Assembly (NCBI RefSeq): GCF_943169845.1
Contig: NZ_CALPBW010000010.1
Location: 16,009 to 80,008 of the forward strand
Source: Peptoniphilus rachelemmaiella
GTDB taxonomy: Bacteria; Bacillota; Clostridia; Tissierellales; Peptoniphilaceae
Reading direction: 5' to 3'
Length of the DNA: 64,000 nucleotides
In this document: positions 31,524 through 41,094 of the stretch, in pieces
How positions within the stretch are numbered: the first letter of the stretch is position 1
Layout of the letters: every line of letters starts with the position of its first letter
Position numbers and translations under genes: made by a program
Notes under the pieces: generated by a model
The model's database searches: none
What the model was told of the DNA's origin: nothing
Seen by the model: the letters and a program-made list of their open reading frames with translations, nothing else

Positions 31524-34500
31524 TCACTTTCTGATAATATCTTCCGCGGGATCCACGTACACACTCAGATCCCGAATCAATTCGTCGTCGTAGTTGACCG
31601 CCAAGCGCTTCGGAAGACCCAGAGCTTTTTGCTCCTCGGTGAAATATAAAATCACATCCAGGGCGCCGCTGTGCTTTTCCAACACCCCTTCAATCTCCTC
31701 TTGAAGGTCGCGATTTTTCAGGCGAATAAACACCTTCTGCGCCGCCTCTTCCAAGGGACGAATGGATTCCACCAAGACCTTGCCTTCTTCCACTTCGCTT
31801 CCTTCAATGCGGCCGGTGACGGTAATAAGCTTGCCCTCTTCAAAAAAGCCCGGGGGCAGAGAAGCATAGACTTGGGGAAAGACCACGAGCTCAATGGTGC
31901 CGTAAAGGTCTTCCAAAATGCCGAAGGCCATCATTTTATTTTTCTTCGTCACCAAGGTTCTGGTCTCTCTCAACATGCCGCCTAAGGTGCGATTAAACAA
32001 GACATCGGCGGTTTCCAGAGCCTCTTTTATATCCGCCGTGTTTGAATTTGTTTGTTGCTTTAAGCTTTCGCTGTAAGACTCCAGGGGATGACCGGAGACG
32101 TAAATGCCCAGCACGTCCCGCTCGTATTCCAGCTTCTGTTTTTGGTCGTAGTCCTTCAGCTTCGGAAGCACGTCGCCTGCGGCGCTTTCCGTCTGTTGAA
32201 ACAAACTGACCTGGCCGGGAATGTTCCGCTTATTTTCTCCCTGAATCTGATCCATGAGCTTGTCGTAAACGGCCAGATACTGGGGCCTGTTTCCTCCCAG
32301 GCTGTCGAAGGCGCCGGCCTTAATCAAAGATTCCATGCTGCGCTTATTCATGGCGCCGGGGGCCGCTTTATCCACTCGGCGAATAAATTCCGTCATGGAG
32401 GCAAAGGGCCCCTCGCACCTAGCGTCCTCAATGGCGCGGACGAAATTGGCCCCCACATTGCGAATGCCCTTCAGACCAAAGCGAATGGCCCCGTCTTCCA
32501 CATTGAATTTCAAAAAGCTCTTGTTTACATCCGGCGGCAAGAGGGGAATGTTCAGCCGCTTCACTTCCTCGATGTACATGCGCATGTGATCGGTGTTGGA
32601 CATAAAGGAGGTGATTTGTGCCGCCATAAATTGCGCCGGGTAGTAGCGCTTCAGCCAGGCCGTGCGGTAGGCCACCACGGCGTAGGCCACGGAGTGGGAT
32701 TTGTTGAAGGCGTAGTTGGCAAAGTCGATCATGAGGTCGTAAATCTTGTCGGCACTGGCCTCGTCCACGCCGTTTCTCAGGGCGCCTGCCACGTCCACTT
32801 CCCCGGCGTCGGTTAAGCTGCCGTAAATAAAGTTTTGCCGTTCCTGTTCCATCACGGCCATTTTCTTTTTGCTCATGGCCCTCCGCACCAAGTCGGCGCG
32901 GCCCAAAGAGTAGCCGCCGACCCGGCGCACGATTTCCATAACCTGTTCCTGATACACGATGCAGCCGTAGGTTTCTTCCAAAATATCCTTCACCGCCTCG
33001 TAGGGATAGGAGATCTTCGAAGGATCGTGTTTCGATTCCACAAATTTCGGAATCTGATTCATGGGCCCCGGCCGGAAGAGGGCGTTGGCGGCGGCGAGGT
33101 CGGCAAATTTCGTGGGCTTTAAGTCTTTTAAAAAGGCCCGCATCCCGCCGCTTTCAAATTGAAACACGCCCAGGGTTTCCGCCCGCTGAAAGAGCTTCAA
33201 CACTTCGGGATCGTCGTAGTCCATGGCATCGAAGTCGATCCTTTTGCCGTAGTCCCGCTCGATAAAGGCCAGGGCGTCGCGAATCACCGTCAGGGTTCTT
33301 AGGCCCAAAAAGTCCATTTTCAACAGCCCGAGCTCTTCCAACTCGATCATATTAAATTGGGTGGAGATAATCTCGCCGTTTCGCGTCAGGGGCACGTAGT
33401 CGGTCATGGGATTTTGACTGATCACGACACCGGCGGCGTGGGTGGAGGTGTGGCGAGGCACCCCTTCCAGTCGGCGAGCCAAATCCAAGAGCCGATGCAC
33501 GTCTTCTTCTTCATCGTAGGCTTTTTTCAAAGAAGGCGAAATCTCCAAGGCCCGATTCAGAGTAATGTTTAATTCATTGGGCACCTGCTTCGCCACAAAA
33601 TCCACCCGGCCGTAGGGCAGGTCCATGACCCGGCCCACGTCGCGAATGGCGGCGCGGGCGCCTAAGGTACCGAAGGTGACGATTTGCGCCACGTGGTCTT
33701 CGCCGTATTTGTCGATGACGTAGTCGATGACCTCTTCCCGGCGTTCGTAGCAAAAGTCCACGTCGATATCCGGCATGCTCACCCGCTCGGGATTTAAGAA
33801 TCGCTCGAAGAGCAAACCGAATTTCAAGGGATCCACGTCGATGATTCCCAAGGCGTAAGACACCACGCTCCCCGCCGCAGAGCCGCGGCCAGGTCCCACT
33901 TCGATGCCCGATGCACGGGCAAAGGCGATGAAGTCCCACACGATGAGGAAGTAATCCGTATAGCCCATGGAAAAAATCGTGTTCAATTCAAATTCTACCC
34001 GACTGCGCACGGCCTCATTCACTTCGCCGTAACGCTTCACGAGTCCCTCTTCCACCAGCTCCCGCAAATAGCCTTCGTTGGTGTAGCCCTCGGGGAGTTC
34101 GAAATGGGGCAGGTGCAGGTGGTGAAACTCCAGCTCCACATCACAGCGGGCGGCGATTTTCACTGTGTTCTCCAAGGCCTCGGGGGCGTAGGGGAAAAGT
34201 TCCGCCATTTCCTCGGGACTCTTCACGTAAAATTCGTCGGAGGGGAAGCGCATGCGCTGCTCTTCGTCTAAAATCGATGCCGTTTGAATGCACAAGAGGG
34301 CGTCGTGGGCGTCGGCATCTTCTTTATTTAAGTAGTGGCAGTCGTTGGTGGCGACAAGGCCGATCCCCGTCTCTTTGGAAAGACGCAAAAGCTTGCGGTT
34401 CACCTCTTTCTGCTCCCGCATGCCGTGGTCCTGAAGCTCCAAAAAGAAACTGTCTTCGCCGAAAATTTCCCGGTAACGCAGGGCCGCCTCTTTGGCCCCT

Positions 34501-34952
34501 GCCTCGTCGTTTTGAAGAAGGGCCTGTTGCACCTCACCGCCTAAGCAGGCGGAAGTGGCGATGATCCCTTCGCTGTGCTTTCTTAAATCCTCCATATCCA
34601 CCCGAGGCTTGTAGTAAAAGCCCTCCACATAGCCGGTGGAGACGATGGCCATTAAATTTTCCCAGCCTCGCTGATTTTCCGCGAGAAGAATCAGGTGGTA
34701 GCGCCGATTGCTCTTCTCCGTCACCGATTTATCCTGTTTCGTGACATAGACTTCGCAGCCCAAGATGGGCTTGATCCCCGCCGCCTTCGCCGCCTTGTAA
34801 AAAGCCACCATGCCGTACATATTTCCGTGATCCGTCAGGGCCACGGCATCCATGCCCATGGCCTTCACCCGCTCGGGGAGATCGGCGATTTTCGTAAAGC
34901 CATCTAAAAGTGAATACTCCGAGTGCAAATGCAAATGTACGAAAGATCCCAT
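31524..34952 (-). CDS. dnaE: DNA polymerase III subunit alpha (DnaE)
   Basis: A 1142-residue replicative polymerase. An N-terminal PHP domain begins VHLHLHSEYSLLDG, the polymerase core contains VGPGRGSAAGSVVSYALGI and MPDIDVDFCYERR with catalytic aspartates, and the C-terminal part has the helix-hairpin-helix and OB-fold regions (LFNRTLGGMLRET then YGTIELVVFP). The type is DnaE, not PolC. It lies after the ptsH terminator and heads the dnaE-pfkA-pyk unit. Confidence 0.97.
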   Translation of the reverse strand: MGSFVHLHLHSEYSLLDGFTKIADLPERVKAMGMDAVALTDHGNMYGMVAFYKAAKAAGIKPILGCEVYVTKQDKSVTEKSNRRYHLILLAENQRGWENLMAIVSTGYVEGFYYKPRVDMEDLRKHSEGIIATSACLGGEVQQALLQNDEAGAKEAALRYREIFGEDSFFLELQDHGMREQKEVNRKLLRLSKETGIGLVATNDCHYLNKEDADAHDALLCIQTASILDEEQRMRFPSDEFYVKSPEEMAELFPYAPEALENTVKIAARCDVELEFHHLHLPHFELPEGYTNEGYLRELVEEGLVKRYGEVNEAVRSRVEFELNTIFSMGYTDYFLIVWDFIAFARASGIEVGPGRGSAAGSVVSYALGIIDVDPLKFGLLFERFLNPERVSMPDIDVDFCYERREEVIDYVIDKYGEDHVAQIVTFGTLGARAAIRDVGRVMDLPYGRVDFVAKQVPNELNITLNRALEISPSLKKAYDEEEDVHRLLDLARRLEGVPRHTSTHAAGVVISQNPMTDYVPLTRNGEIISTQFNMIELEELGLLKMDFLGLRTLTVIRDALAFIERDYGKRIDFDAMDYDDPEVLKLFQRAETLGVFQFESGGMRAFLKDLKPTKFADLAAANALFRPGPMNQIPKFVESKHDPSKISYPYEAVKDILEETYGCIVYQEQVMEIVRRVGGYSLGRADLVRRAMSKKKMAVMEQERQNFIYGSLTDAGEVDVAGALRNGVDEASADKIYDLMIDFANYAFNKSHSVAYAVVAYRTAWLKRYYPAQFMAAQITSFMSNTDHMRMYIEEVKRLNIPLLPPDVNKSFLKFNVEDGAIRFGLKGIRNVGANFVRAIEDARCEGPFASMTEFIRRVDKAAPGAMNKRSMESLIKAGAFDSLGGNRPQYLAVYDKLMDQIQGENKRNIPGQVSLFQQTESAAGDVLPKLKDYDQKQKLEYERDVLGIYVSGHPLESYSESLKQQTNSNTADIKEALETADVLFNRTLGGMLRETRTLVTKKNKMMAFGILEDLYGTIELVVFPQVYASLPPGFFEEGKLITVTGRIEGSEVEEGKVLVESIRPLEEAAQKVFIRLKNRDLQEEIEGVLEKHSGALDVILYFTEEQKALGLPKRLAVNYDDELIRDLSVYVDPAEDIIRK

Positions 34953-34968
34953 AGTCGTCCTCTCTAAA

Positions 34969-35001
34969 TAAAAAAAGAGCTGTCGAAAAGGCCAGCTCTT
35001 T
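34969..35001 (-). terminator. Terminator between ptsH and dnaE
   Basis: A 9-bp stem (34993-35001 with 34974-34982) is followed by T on the minus strand; the stem overlaps the ptsH stop. Confidence 0.8.
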
Positions 35002-35261
35002 TAATCTAATTGTTTTTCTACAAATTCAACCATGCCCTCGATGGCCTCGTCCTCGTCTTTGCCTTCGGCCCGCAGGATAATCTCTTGACCCGAAAAAATA
35101 CCCAAACTCATAATGCCGATAATGCTTTTGCCGTTGACCTCTTCGCCGTCGCGAACAATCGTAATATCCGATTCGTACTGATTGGCCACCCGAACAAACA
35201 TGGCCGCCGGTCTGGCGTGCAGACCCTCTTTGTTTTTAAGTATAACCTTAGACTCTTTCAA
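35001..35261 (-). CDS. ptsH: HPr-like phosphocarrier protein
   Basis: An 86-residue HPr-fold protein. The active histidine is present in GLHARPAAMF (residue 15) and the regulatory serine region reads NGKSIIGIMSLGI, so both phosphorylation sites of HPr look available, unlike Crh which lacks the histidine. The start is TTG at 35261 behind AGGAGTTTAAA. It sits one base after whiA, the place held by crh in Bacillus. No enzyme I or permease is in the window. Confidence 0.9.
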   Translation of the reverse strand: MKESKVILKNKEGLHARPAAMFVRVANQYESDITIVRDGEEVNGKSIIGIMSLGIFSGQEIILRAEGKDEDEAIEGMVEFVEKQLD

Positions 35262-35262
35262 T

Positions 35263-36207
35263 TTAAACTCCTCTCAGCTTTTCCGCCAGCTCGTGTATTT
35301 TTTTCATGCGATGGTTCACGCCGCTTTTCGACATTTTCGGCACCATCATTTCGCCAATCTCCGTTAAACTGGCCTCGGGATGATTCATGCGACAGAGGGC
35401 CACGGGCATGAGCTCTTCGCCTAAAGACGAAAGGCCCACGGTCTTTCGGATCCAATCGATGTCTCTCATCTGTCTCGCCGCGGCGTTCACCGTCTTGGAC
35501 AAATTGGCCGTTTCGCAATTTACCAGGCGGTTCACATTGTTCCTGACGTCTTTAACCACCCGGGTGGATTCAAATTCCAGGACGGAGCGACTCGCCCCCA
35601 TAAATGCCAGGAAATCGGAAATTTTTTCCGCCTCTTTTAAGTACAGGATGTAATCGTCTTTTCTGTAAATGCCCTTGGCCGAAAAGCCCGCCCGCGAAAG
35701 CCATTTTCTTATGTCTTCGCCGTGGACCTTGTCGTGAGAAATCATCTCCAGATGATAGCCCTTCGACGGACTGGTCACGGACCCCGCCCCTAAAAAGGAG
35801 GCGCGGATGTAGGCGCGGATCGACGCCGCATCTCTTAACAGGGCCGGATCCACGGCATAGTGCATTTGAAAAACATTGTCGGGACGAAGGAAATCGCTAT
35901 CCATCAGAAGAGAGCGAACCGATCCTTCGTCGGTCATGCGAATGCGATACTGCTTGTTTTTCTTCAAATACATATTTTGCGTCGCCGCCACTTCCACATC
36001 GCTGCCGAAGAGGCGTTTGATGGCGGAAAGGATGCGCCGCGCCACGGAGGCGTTCTCCGTGTGGAAGGAAAGGTCTATTTTAAGGCCTTCCCTCAGGCGG
36101 ATCACGCCGCAGGTGCGCACGTAAGCCGCAAGCTCCGCGTGAAGAATCGCCATGTCCTCCATGGGCACGCGGGCCAATTCATTTTTTACATCTTTTGAAA
36201 AACTCAC
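35263..36207 (-). CDS. whiA: DNA-binding protein WhiA
   Basis: A 314-residue protein with N-terminal LAGLIDADG-like domains (RASFLGAGSV near residue 137 in place of the endonuclease motif) and a C-terminal helix-turn-helix (MRDIDWIRKTVG, HPEASLTEIGEMM). WhiA influences division and chromosome organisation in Firmicutes; its exact action is not settled. The start is GTG at 36207 after GAGGAGACT. It belongs to the conserved rapZ-yvcK-whiA string. Confidence 0.95.
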   Translation of the reverse strand: MSFSKDVKNELARVPMEDMAILHAELAAYVRTCGVIRLREGLKIDLSFHTENASVARRILSAIKRLFGSDVEVAATQNMYLKKNKQYRIRMTDEGSVRSLLMDSDFLRPDNVFQMHYAVDPALLRDAASIRAYIRASFLGAGSVTSPSKGYHLEMISHDKVHGEDIRKWLSRAGFSAKGIYRKDDYILYLKEAEKISDFLAFMGASRSVLEFESTRVVKDVRNNVNRLVNCETANLSKTVNAAARQMRDIDWIRKTVGLSSLGEELMPVALCRMNHPEASLTEIGEMMVPKMSKSGVNHRMKKIHELAEKLRGV

Positions 36208-36249
36208 AGTCTCCTCGATTCTACTACCTCTCTATTATAGAGCAGTTTT

Positions 36250-37245
36250 TCATCCCTTGCAATGGATTTCCCCATAACGGTCACATAAGCTTAAAAGTCG
36301 TTGAGCCACGCGAAGGCCGTCGTGGCGAATGAGATCGCCCCCTGTGGCCATAAAGGCGCCTTCCTCCACATCTACGCCTTTTTTCGACAGATCCTTCCGC
36401 TCTTCGGCCGCTAAATAAATGGGCCGCACCCCTTCTTCTCGGGCGTACTTTTCCAGGAGATTCGGATCCGTTTTTGCATCGTTTGCAAGGATGCACTTCA
36501 CCGGTCTCGTAAGGCCGTGGGCTTTTAATGCCTCTAAGTGATCGCTTAAACTCATCCCCTCGGTTTCGCCGCGCTGCTCCATTATATTGGCCACATAGAC
36601 CAAGGGGGCGCGGGCCTCGTTTAATGCACGGGCGACCTCGGGCACGAGGATGTTGGGGATCAGGGAGGTGTAAAGGCTCCCGGGCCCCAGGACCAACAGA
36701 TCCGCCGCGAAAATTTCATCGATGCAATCGCCGTTGGCCTTCGGCGCCTCGGGATCCAGCTCGATGGAGGTAATGGCCGCGTCATTTTCGTAGGCGTAGC
36801 GGGGAATGGCGGATTCGCCGCGAATGCTCGCCCCATCGGCGTAATGGCCGATGAGGGCGATGGATTCTTCCGTCACGGGAAGCACCCGCCCGGTGATCTT
36901 GAGTACCTCCGCCGCTTCTTTCACCCCTTCGGCGAAGCCGCCGTGAATATCTGTCAGAGCCGTAATAATTAAATTGCCCATGTTCTGGTCTTTTAAATTC
37001 CCGTCTTTAAAGCGGTACTGCAGGAGGTTTTTCAGCGAAGGCTCCGCATTGGCGAGAGCCACCAAACAGTTCCGCACATCCCCCGGGGGAAGCATGCCGT
37101 AGTCTCTCCTCAGCATGCCGCTGTTGCCCCCGTCGTCGGCCATGGTGACGATGGCCGTAATGTCGTCGCTGAAGCGCTTCAGGCCCCGCAAAAGAACGGA
37201 GATCCCCGTGCCGCCGCCGATGACTACAAATTTCGGATCGTTCAT
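36250..37245 (-). CDS. yvcK: Gluconeogenesis factor YvcK
   Basis: A 331-residue protein of the YvcK/CofD-like family, which binds UDP-sugars and is needed for growth on gluconeogenic carbon and for cell shape. VVIGGGTGISVLLRGLK at the N-terminus, TMADDGGNSGMLRRDYGMLPP-type motif near 35 and VLGPGSLYTSLIPN near 185 identify it. ATG at 37245 starts right after the rapZ stop codon. Confidence 0.95.
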   Translation of the reverse strand: MNDPKFVVIGGGTGISVLLRGLKRFSDDITAIVTMADDGGNSGMLRRDYGMLPPGDVRNCLVALANAEPSLKNLLQYRFKDGNLKDQNMGNLIITALTDIHGGFAEGVKEAAEVLKITGRVLPVTEESIALIGHYADGASIRGESAIPRYAYENDAAITSIELDPEAPKANGDCIDEIFAADLLVLGPGSLYTSLIPNILVPEVARALNEARAPLVYVANIMEQRGETEGMSLSDHLEALKAHGLTRPVKCILANDAKTDPNLLEKYAREEGVRPIYLAAEERKDLSKKGVDVEEGAFMATGGDLIRHDGLRVAQRLLSLCDRYGEIHCKG

Positions 37246-37246
37246 G

Positions 37247-38083
37247 CTACACGCCCAAATCTCTGTGGCCCACGATGACCCTATAGCCCGCCTCGCGCAG
37301 GGCCTCTCCCAGTCTTTCCGTCATGGCCACGGAGCGATGGAAACCGCCGGTGCATCCGATGCCGATGGTTAAATGCTCCTTCCCCTCTGCCACGTAATCG
37401 TCGCCGAAGGTCTTCATGTAGTTGACAATAAAGGCGACGAAATCCTCCGCCTTTTTCTTCCCGAAGACGTAGTCCCGGGTTTCGGGATTCAATCCGTTTT
37501 TCGCCTTCAACTCGCTGACATAGTAGGGATTGGGCAAAAAGCGCATATCGAATACGAGATCCGCCTCTTCCAAAATGCCGTTTTTAAAGCCGAAAGAGAT
37601 CACGGAGATGCCTAGCTTGCCTCGCTCCTCGATTAAAATGCTCTTTAGGCGAATTTTTAAATTATAATTGGTCATTTTCGATGTGTCAATAATGTGATCC
37701 GCCCGGGCGCGGAGGGGCTCCATGTGCCGCTTTTCCTCTTCGATGCCCTTAGCGATAGAGGAGCTCAAAGGATGGGGACGGCGCAGTTCCTTGAAGCGCT
37801 GAATCAACACGTGGGGATCCGCCTCCAAATAGATGACGGTCACATCGTCCACCTCTTTGTCCAAGGTTTGAATGGCCACATCCAGCTCGTTAAAAAACAG
37901 GCTCGAGCGAATGTCTAAAACCAGTGCCACCAAGGGCATTTGGGCCTCTTCCACCATGTCGATGAATTTCGGAAACAGCGCCGGAGGCAAATTATCCACG
38001 CAGTAATAGCCTAAATCCTCTGCCGCCTTTAGGGCCTGGCTTTTTCCGGCACCGGATAAGCCTGTGAGTACTAAAAGCTTCAT
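37247..38083 (-). CDS. rapZ: RNase adapter/nucleotide-binding protein RapZ
   Basis: A 278-residue P-loop protein. Walker A GLSGAGKS is at residues 8-15, VDNLPPALFPKF near 34 and the C-terminal GIGCTGGFHRSVAMTERL near 240 are typical. In Gram-negatives it steers GlmZ RNA processing; in Firmicutes the role is less clear. The ATG overlaps the murB stop in an ATGA. Confidence 0.95.
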   Translation of the reverse strand: MKLLVLTGLSGAGKSQALKAAEDLGYYCVDNLPPALFPKFIDMVEEAQMPLVALVLDIRSSLFFNELDVAIQTLDKEVDDVTVIYLEADPHVLIQRFKELRRPHPLSSSIAKGIEEEKRHMEPLRARADHIIDTSKMTNYNLKIRLKSILIEERGKLGISVISFGFKNGILEEADLVFDMRFLPNPYYVSELKAKNGLNPETRDYVFGKKKAEDFVAFIVNYMKTFGDDYVAEGKEHLTIGIGCTGGFHRSVAMTERLGEALREAGYRVIVGHRDLGV

Positions 38084-38967
38084 TCCGTTTCTCCCAACAC
38101 TTTCACTTCCGTCTCCAGTTCCACGCCGTGTTTTTCATAGACCGCCTCCTGTACCGTGCGGATGAGCTCCACCACATCTTTGCAGGTGGCGTCGCCGCAA
38201 TTGATGACGAAGCCGCAGTGCTTTTCAGACACTTGAGCGCCGCCGTGTTTCAGGCCCCTTAAGCCCGCCTGATCGATGAGCTGCCCTGCGAAGTAGCCCT
38301 CGGGGCGCTTAAAGGTGCTCCCCGCCGAGGGGTATTCCAGGGGCTGTTTCGCGAGGCGGCGTTGCCACAATTCATCCATACGGCTTTGAATGGCCGCCGC
38401 ATCCCCCGGCTTCAAGGCGAAAGTGGCCTCTAACACCACGAGCTTTTCGTCGTAGACGCGGCTGTTTCTGTAGCGAAAGTCCATTGCATCTGCGGGGATC
38501 ACTTCCGTGGTGCCGTCGTGATGCATGACCTTCACCGATTCCACCACATCCTTCATTTCCCCGCCGTAGGCACCGGCGTTCATGGTCATGGCGCCTCCCA
38601 CGGCGCCGGGAATCCCGTGGGCAAATTCCAAGCCCTCCAGGGATGCCTTACAGGCCGCCTCCGCCACTTTTCTGAGTGAGGCACCGCTTTGAGCGATGAC
38701 CCGCGTGCCGTCCACCCGAACGCCTGCAAAATAGTTTTCCAGACGGATCACCGCGCCACGGATCCCCTTGTCGGAAACCACCATATTGGTGCCCTTGCCC
38801 ATGACCATCCATGGCAAGTTTTCTTTTTGAACCGCAACGATGACTTGGCGCAGCTCCTCCTCGGTGCGGGGTTCGATAAAATAATCCACGGGCCCGCCGA
38901 TTTGAAAACTGGTCACTTCCTTCATGGGGCGATGCTCAATCACGTGTTCTCTTACAAATCTGTCCAT
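38080..38967 (-). CDS. murB: UDP-N-acetylenolpyruvoylglucosamine reductase
   Basis: A 295-residue FAD enzyme making UDP-MurNAc in peptidoglycan synthesis. FAD motifs SFQIGGPVDYF near residue 20, VMGKGTNMVVSDKGIRG near 56 and HGIPGAVGGAMTMNAGAYGGEM near 118 are seen, and the catalytic serine-containing PSAGSTFKRP near 223 is present, marking the type IIa enzyme. It leads the murB-rapZ-yvcK-whiA-ptsH operon. Confidence 0.96.
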   Translation of the reverse strand: MDRFVREHVIEHRPMKEVTSFQIGGPVDYFIEPRTEEELRQVIVAVQKENLPWMVMGKGTNMVVSDKGIRGAVIRLENYFAGVRVDGTRVIAQSGASLRKVAEAACKASLEGLEFAHGIPGAVGGAMTMNAGAYGGEMKDVVESVKVMHHDGTTEVIPADAMDFRYRNSRVYDEKLVVLEATFALKPGDAAAIQSRMDELWQRRLAKQPLEYPSAGSTFKRPEGYFAGQLIDQAGLRGLKHGGAQVSEKHCGFVINCGDATCKDVVELIRTVQEAVYEKHGVELETEVKVLGETE

Positions 38968-39003
38968 CTATCTAAACTCCTTTATTTTTAATTCTGTAAA
39001 CCT

Positions 39004-39034
39004 ATTGTACCAAACAAATGCAAAGAAAGTTCAA
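39004..39034 (-). promoter_or_regulatory. Possible promoter of the murB operon
   Basis: TTGAAC and TACAAT on the minus strand with a 19-base spacer, which is longer than ideal. It is back to back with the methionine T-box promoter. Confidence 0.4.
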
Positions 39035-39043
39035 AAAAGGGGG

Positions 39044-39073
39044 TTGACAAGTAGAGGATGTCCTTGTTAGAAT
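39044..39073 (+). promoter_or_regulatory. Promoter of the met T-box leader
   Basis: TTGACA, 18 bases, TAGAAT on the plus strand. Confidence 0.65.
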
Positions 39074-39074
39074 T

Positions 39075-39340
39075 GCTTCACCGAGTTTGACGAGGAGAGT
39101 AACCTGAAGGGATCGAACTACAGAGAAGCTTCATTTGGTGAGAGAAGCGTTTTGGTTTTCGGGCGAACATGGCCTCTGACTCTAAGGGTCGATACTAGAT
39201 TCTTACAGGTGCGCCTGTTACAGCGCCGGAGTATGATGGTACTCGTTGAGGTGTAAATCGTGAGATTTACATAAATAAAGGTGGTAACACGATTTCTATC
39301 GTCCTTTTTTTCCTATGGGAAAAGAAGGACGTTTTTTTAT
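39075..39340 (+). promoter_or_regulatory. T-box riboswitch, probable methionine specificity
   Basis: The leader has the T-box sequence AGGTGGTAACACG (39279-39291), a terminator hairpin (39300-39309 with 39322-39331) followed by seven T, and a long Stem I. The specifier region reads GCGAACATGGCC, giving ATG (39169-39171), the methionine codon. The downstream genes are a methionine ABC importer, which agrees. The codon choice is by eye. Confidence 0.9.
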
Positions 39341-39366
39341 TTTCATTTTGAACGAGGAGGTTCATC

Positions 39367-40407
39367 GTGATCGACTTAAAACATATTTCCGTGGTCTTTG
39401 AAAAAGACCGCCAGGCCTTTACGGCGGTGGACGATGTGTCCGTCCACGTGGCGCCGGGGGATGTCTTCGGCATCGTCGGCTACTCCGGTGCAGGCAAATC
39501 CACACTGGTTCGCACCATTAATCTACTGCAGCCCCCCACATCCGGGGAGGTCGTCGTAAACGGCGAAGACTTAACCAAATTGCCGGTGAAGGAGCTGAGA
39601 AAGCGCCGCAAAAAAATCGGCATGATTTTTCAACACTTTAATCTTATGAACGCCCGCACCATTTTAGGCAATGTGCTCTATCCTCTGAAAGACAGCAAGC
39701 TTTCCGATGCAGACAAAGAGAAAAAAGCCATGGATCTTCTGCGACTGGTGGGCATTGAAGACAAGGCCAACAGCTATCCCCGAGAACTTTCCGGCGGACA
39801 GAAACAGCGGGTGGCCATCGCCCGGGCCTTGGCCAACGATCCGAAGATTCTGCTTTGCGACGAAGCCACATCGGCTCTGGACCCCCGGACCACCACCTCC
39901 ATTCTCCATCTCTTGAAGCGGTTAAACGAGGAGATGAATTTAACCATTGTCCTCATTACCCACGAAATGCAGGCGGTGAAAGAAATCTGCAACAAAGTCG
40001 CCGTCATGGAATCGGGGCGGGTGGTGGAAGCCGGCTCCTTAATCGACATTTTTGCCAATCCTCAAGAGGAAATCACAAAGCAATTTGTGAACACCGCAAG
40101 CCACTGGGATGAAACCATCGACAAGCTCAAGGACCACGGCTACTTTAATGGTGACGATCCCACCAGCGAGCTCATCCACCTGCGCTACATCGGCGCCTCC
40201 GCCACCAACCCGGTCTTAAACGACGTGTTCACGAAATTCCACGTGAAGACCAATATTTTGTCCGGGAGCATCGAATTTTTAGAAGATGTGCCCTTCGGCA
40301 ATCTTGTGGTGCTCTTTGAAGGCTCTCCCGACGCCATTAAACAGGCAAAACAATACATGATCGATCAAAACGTCGACCTTCGCGTCGTCGATAAGGAGGT
40401 GATTTAA
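39367..40407 (+). CDS. metN: Methionine ABC transporter ATP-binding protein MetN
   Basis: A 346-residue ATPase. Walker A GYSGAGKST is at residues 38-46, the signature [15 protein letters not shown] near 140, Walker B LLCDEATSALD near 160, and a C-terminal NIL regulatory domain (about 265-340), which binds methionine and gives feedback inhibition. The start is GTG at 39367 behind GAGGAGGTTCATC. It is the first gene of metN-metI-metQ-metQ, controlled by the T-box. Confidence 0.95.
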   Translation: MIDLKHISVVFEKDRQAFTAVDDVSVHVAPGDVFGIVGYSGAGKSTLVRTINLLQPPTSGEVVVNGEDLTKLPVKELRKRRKKIGMIFQHFNLMNARTILGNVLYPLKDSKLSDADKEKKAMDLLRLVGIEDKANSYPRELSGGQKQRVAIARALANDPKILLCDEATSALDPRTTTSILHLLKRLNEEMNLTIVLITHEMQAVKEICNKVAVMESGRVVEAGSLIDIFANPQEEITKQFVNTASHWDETIDKLKDHGYFNGDDPTSELIHLRYIGASATNPVLNDVFTKFHVKTNILSGSIEFLEDVPFGNLVVLFEGSPDAIKQAKQYMIDQNVDLRVVDKEVI

Positions 40408-41072
40408 TGGACTTCTTTGCCAATGCCATCGCATCGAAACAAGATTTTATTACGGAAACCGGCGCCACCATTTACATGGTGGTGGTCACGTCGATTATCG
40501 CCGGCATCATCGGCATGTTAGGCGGCCTGGCCTTGACCCTGACCCAAGAGGGCGGCCTGTGGGAAAACAAAAAAGTGTATTGGGTCTTGGATAAGGTGGT
40601 CAACATCTTCCGTTCCATTCCCTTCATTATTTTACTGGCCCTCATCTCCCCGGTAACCCGCGCCATCGTCAAGACCACCATCGGCAATACCGCCGCCATC
40701 GTTCCCCTGGTTGTGGGCAGCGCCCCCTTCTACGCACGGCAAATTGAAAATGCCTTGGCCGAAGTAGACGGTGGTATCATCGAAGCGGCGAAATCCATGG
40801 GCGATTCCCCGGCGAACATCGTCTTCGGCGTTTATTTAAAAGAAGGCCTTCCCGCCATTTTACGGGCCAGCGCCATGACCATCATCAGCCTCATCGGCCT
40901 CACCGCCATGGCCGGTGCCGTCGGCGCAGGGGGCCTGGGCAACCTGGCCATTACCCGCGGCTACAACCGCTATCAAAACGACATCATCATCGTGTCCACC
41001 GTCCTTATATTAATTTTAGTCTTTATTACCCAAGGCCTCTTTAACCTGTGGGTGAAGAAAGTACAACACTAA
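40407..41072 (+). CDS. metI: Methionine ABC transporter permease MetI
   Basis: A 221-residue permease with five membrane segments. The EAA-type loop EAAKSMGDSPANIVFGVYLKE near residue 125 contacts MetN. It overlaps metN by one base and follows GGAGGTGATTTA. Confidence 0.95.
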   Translation: MDFFANAIASKQDFITETGATIYMVVVTSIIAGIIGMLGGLALTLTQEGGLWENKKVYWVLDKVVNIFRSIPFIILLALISPVTRAIVKTTIGNTAAIVPLVVGSAPFYARQIENALAEVDGGIIEAAKSMGDSPANIVFGVYLKEGLPAILRASAMTIISLIGLTAMAGAVGAGGLGNLAITRGYNRYQNDIIIVSTVLILILVFITQGLFNLWVKKVQH

Positions 41073-41094
41073 GCAAAAGCGAAAGGAGCTTAAA

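Noticed and set aside
31524..34952. PolC-type polymerase
   Set aside because: No exonuclease domain interrupts the PHP domain and the order of domains is that of DnaE.
35001..35261. Crh instead of HPr
   Set aside because: The gene position suggests Crh, but the active-site histidine in GLHARP is present, so HPr is the better name.
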